NCBI RefSeq assembly: GCF_000003815.2
Contig: NC_049982.1
Location: 5,169,469 to 5,226,489, forward strand
From: Branchiostoma floridae
Lineage: Eukaryota; Chordata; Leptocardii; Amphioxiformes; Branchiostomatidae
Length of the DNA: 57,021 bases
Reading direction: 5' to 3'
The position numbers and the translations under genes were made by a program. The first letter of the stretch is position 1; the number at the start of each line of letters is the position of its first letter. The notes beneath the pieces were generated by a model. The model was given only the letters and a program-made list of their open reading frames with translations, was not told the DNA's origin and searched no databases. Below are positions 56,177 to 57,021 of the stretch, in pieces.

Positions 56177-57021
56177 TTACTCTACCTCAGAAAATTCTGA
56201 ATCAGAAGTATCATCTAACACAGACAAACTACCACAATAAAAGTCATCTACAGAGTCAAGTTGAACAGAGTCCTGATCATCACTACTGCTACTACTATCT
56301 GAATCTGTTTCCACATTGTCCAGACTTACCTGATTTTGCACAATACAAATAGAATTCGAACAATCTAAACACCTACATCCCGGACCACATACCTGACCTT
56401 TCTTGAGACACTTACATCTTTTACTAGAGCACCCACTTTTACATTTACACCCCCTGGTTAAAAACTCTACAGTCTTCTGCACCTTTTCAATATTTTCTTT
56501 AGAATCCCAAGTAATCATTAAATTACCATGATCATCTATTTCCCAGCCATACCTATCTAACAATACAGATGAAAAATCCTGCTCTAAAGCCTGAGCCCAA
56601 GTGAGGTAAACCCAACAAGAACGTAACCAATGGAACCAAAGGGACTGAAAGGAAGGTAAACTATTATCTTCAAACTCTATTCTTTCAAAGATGGCACCTC
56701 TGATAATTTGTAACCAATTTTCATGAATCTTAAAAATATTATCCCCCCTCGTTTCTCTGAAAAGTTGGGCTGGAGATGAGTACTTAAGGAAAGCGGTGCG
56801 ATGCTTTTGAAAGTAAACACTACCAACTAAACGAACAAAAGCCAAGAACCCTGTATCTTTATCTGAACATGAAAGAGAACCACTAGTTACTGTTTGGACA
56901 GAATTTCCACAAGAAATGAATTCTGAATACTGAAAGAAAGTTTTCAAAAATGATACCTTACCAAGACCGACAAAAAAGGAAACATAATCACAACCTGTAC
57001 TGATAAACAGTGACTGAATAT
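56177..57021 (-). CDS. CXC-domain protein with FEN/XPG-like GCDY motif, partial (N-terminus off the edge)
   Basis: Stop TAA at 56177-56179. The frame is open to the window edge (280 visible residues), so the true start is outside; the TTG at 56945-56947 is not a start. Residues 6-21 read ISTGCDYVSFFVGLGK, resembling the Gly-Asp-Tyr plus GxGxK helix-hairpin part of FEN1/XPG-type nucleases. Then comes a mixed region with aromatic segments (FQSLWFHWLRSCWVYLTWAQ), a YGWEID...GNLMITWD segment, and at 190-220 nine cysteines spaced CXC-X3-C-X4-CXC-X6-C-X3-CXC-X2-C, close to the tesmin/TSO1 CXC zinc-binding, DNA-binding module (usual spacing X4 and X3 for the first two gaps). The tail (about 235-280) is acidic and Ser-rich. 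Proteins combining a GCD motif with a C-terminal CXC cluster are, to my knowledge, common and multi-copy in invertebrates and fish and probably transposon-related; that is inference. No AATAAA lies close after the stop. Confidence 0.8.
   Translation of the reverse strand, partial: IQSLFISTGCDYVSFFVGLGKVSFLKTFFQYSEFISCGNSVQTVTSGSLSCSDKDTGFLAFVRLVGSVYFQKHRTAFLKYSSPAQLFRETRGDNIFKIHENWLQIIRGAIFERIEFEDNSLPSFQSLWFHWLRSCWVYLTWAQALEQDFSSVLLDRYGWEIDDHGNLMITWDSKENIEKVQKTVEFLTRGCKCKSGCSSKRCKCLKKGQVCGPGCRCLDCSNSICIVQNQVSLDNVETDSDSSSSSDDQDSVQLDSVDDFYCGSLSVLDDTSDSEFSEVE

Noticed and set aside
1-57021. CRISPR arrays, prokaryotic operons, phage or virus genes
   Set aside because: Repeats are contiguous tandem arrays without unique spacers, there are no operon-like ORFs or ribosome binding sites, and no viral protein motifs were seen.

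Overview
The window looks like gene-poor, repeat-dense DNA from an animal nuclear genome, most likely a lancelet (Branchiostoma). The basis is the frequent TACATGTA motif, the very high density of short inverted-repeat DNA transposons, tRNA-derived SINEs, the absence of bacterial-style operons, and a 100-N scaffold gap. The taxon is my inference from recognising these repeat styles and has not been checked against a database.

The only open frame I would defend as protein-coding runs off the right edge on the minus strand (56177-57021). It is the C-terminal part of a protein with a GCDY motif resembling the helix-hairpin region of FEN1/XPG-type nucleases, a nine-cysteine CXC (tesmin/TSO1-like) cluster and an acidic Ser-rich tail, an architecture I associate with repeat-borne genes. 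Weaker gene candidates are a compact TATA / 124-codon ORF / AATAAA unit at 53.9-54.8 kb (+), a terminal-exon-like segment at 55.1-55.3 kb (-), an open segment at 55.9-56.1 kb (+), and exon-like sequence near 11.4-11.6 kb (-).

Layout. 1-20 kb carries six copies and one half-copy of one terminal-inverted-repeat (TIR) family (ends TAATCTCCAAGCAGATC) with 9-bp target duplications, a palindromic CCTGCAGG/GAATTC minisatellite, a degenerate GAACTTGC array (9.3-10.9 kb) and a pogo/Tigger-like MITE. 20-25 kb holds a nearly naked poly(A) insertion with a 12-bp target duplication, a structurally complete 1,765-bp hAT-type element with an exact 8-bp target duplication nested inside another repeat, paired snapback repeats and a second hAT MITE. 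25.5-26.1 kb is a 68-bp minisatellite with a 136-bp higher-order pattern. 34.2-38.2 kb is three different tandem arrays in a row (about 360, 190 and 130 bp units). 38.7-40 kb holds two abutting TTAA-flanked inverted-repeat elements, one enclosing a tract of about 420 bp that is almost pure A. 41.8-43 kb is a satellite of about 195 bp. 43.9-45.4 kb has further local duplications and a TATA motif. 47.5-48.1 kb has two tRNA-derived SINEs in opposite orientation. 49-51 kb has hAT-like and TA-flanked MITEs.

No genes can be shown to work together here. The window is best read as a layered record of transposition and local tandem duplication, with several nested events that allow relative dating. 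Apart from the right-edge gene, no autonomous transposase or reverse transcriptase was recognised.
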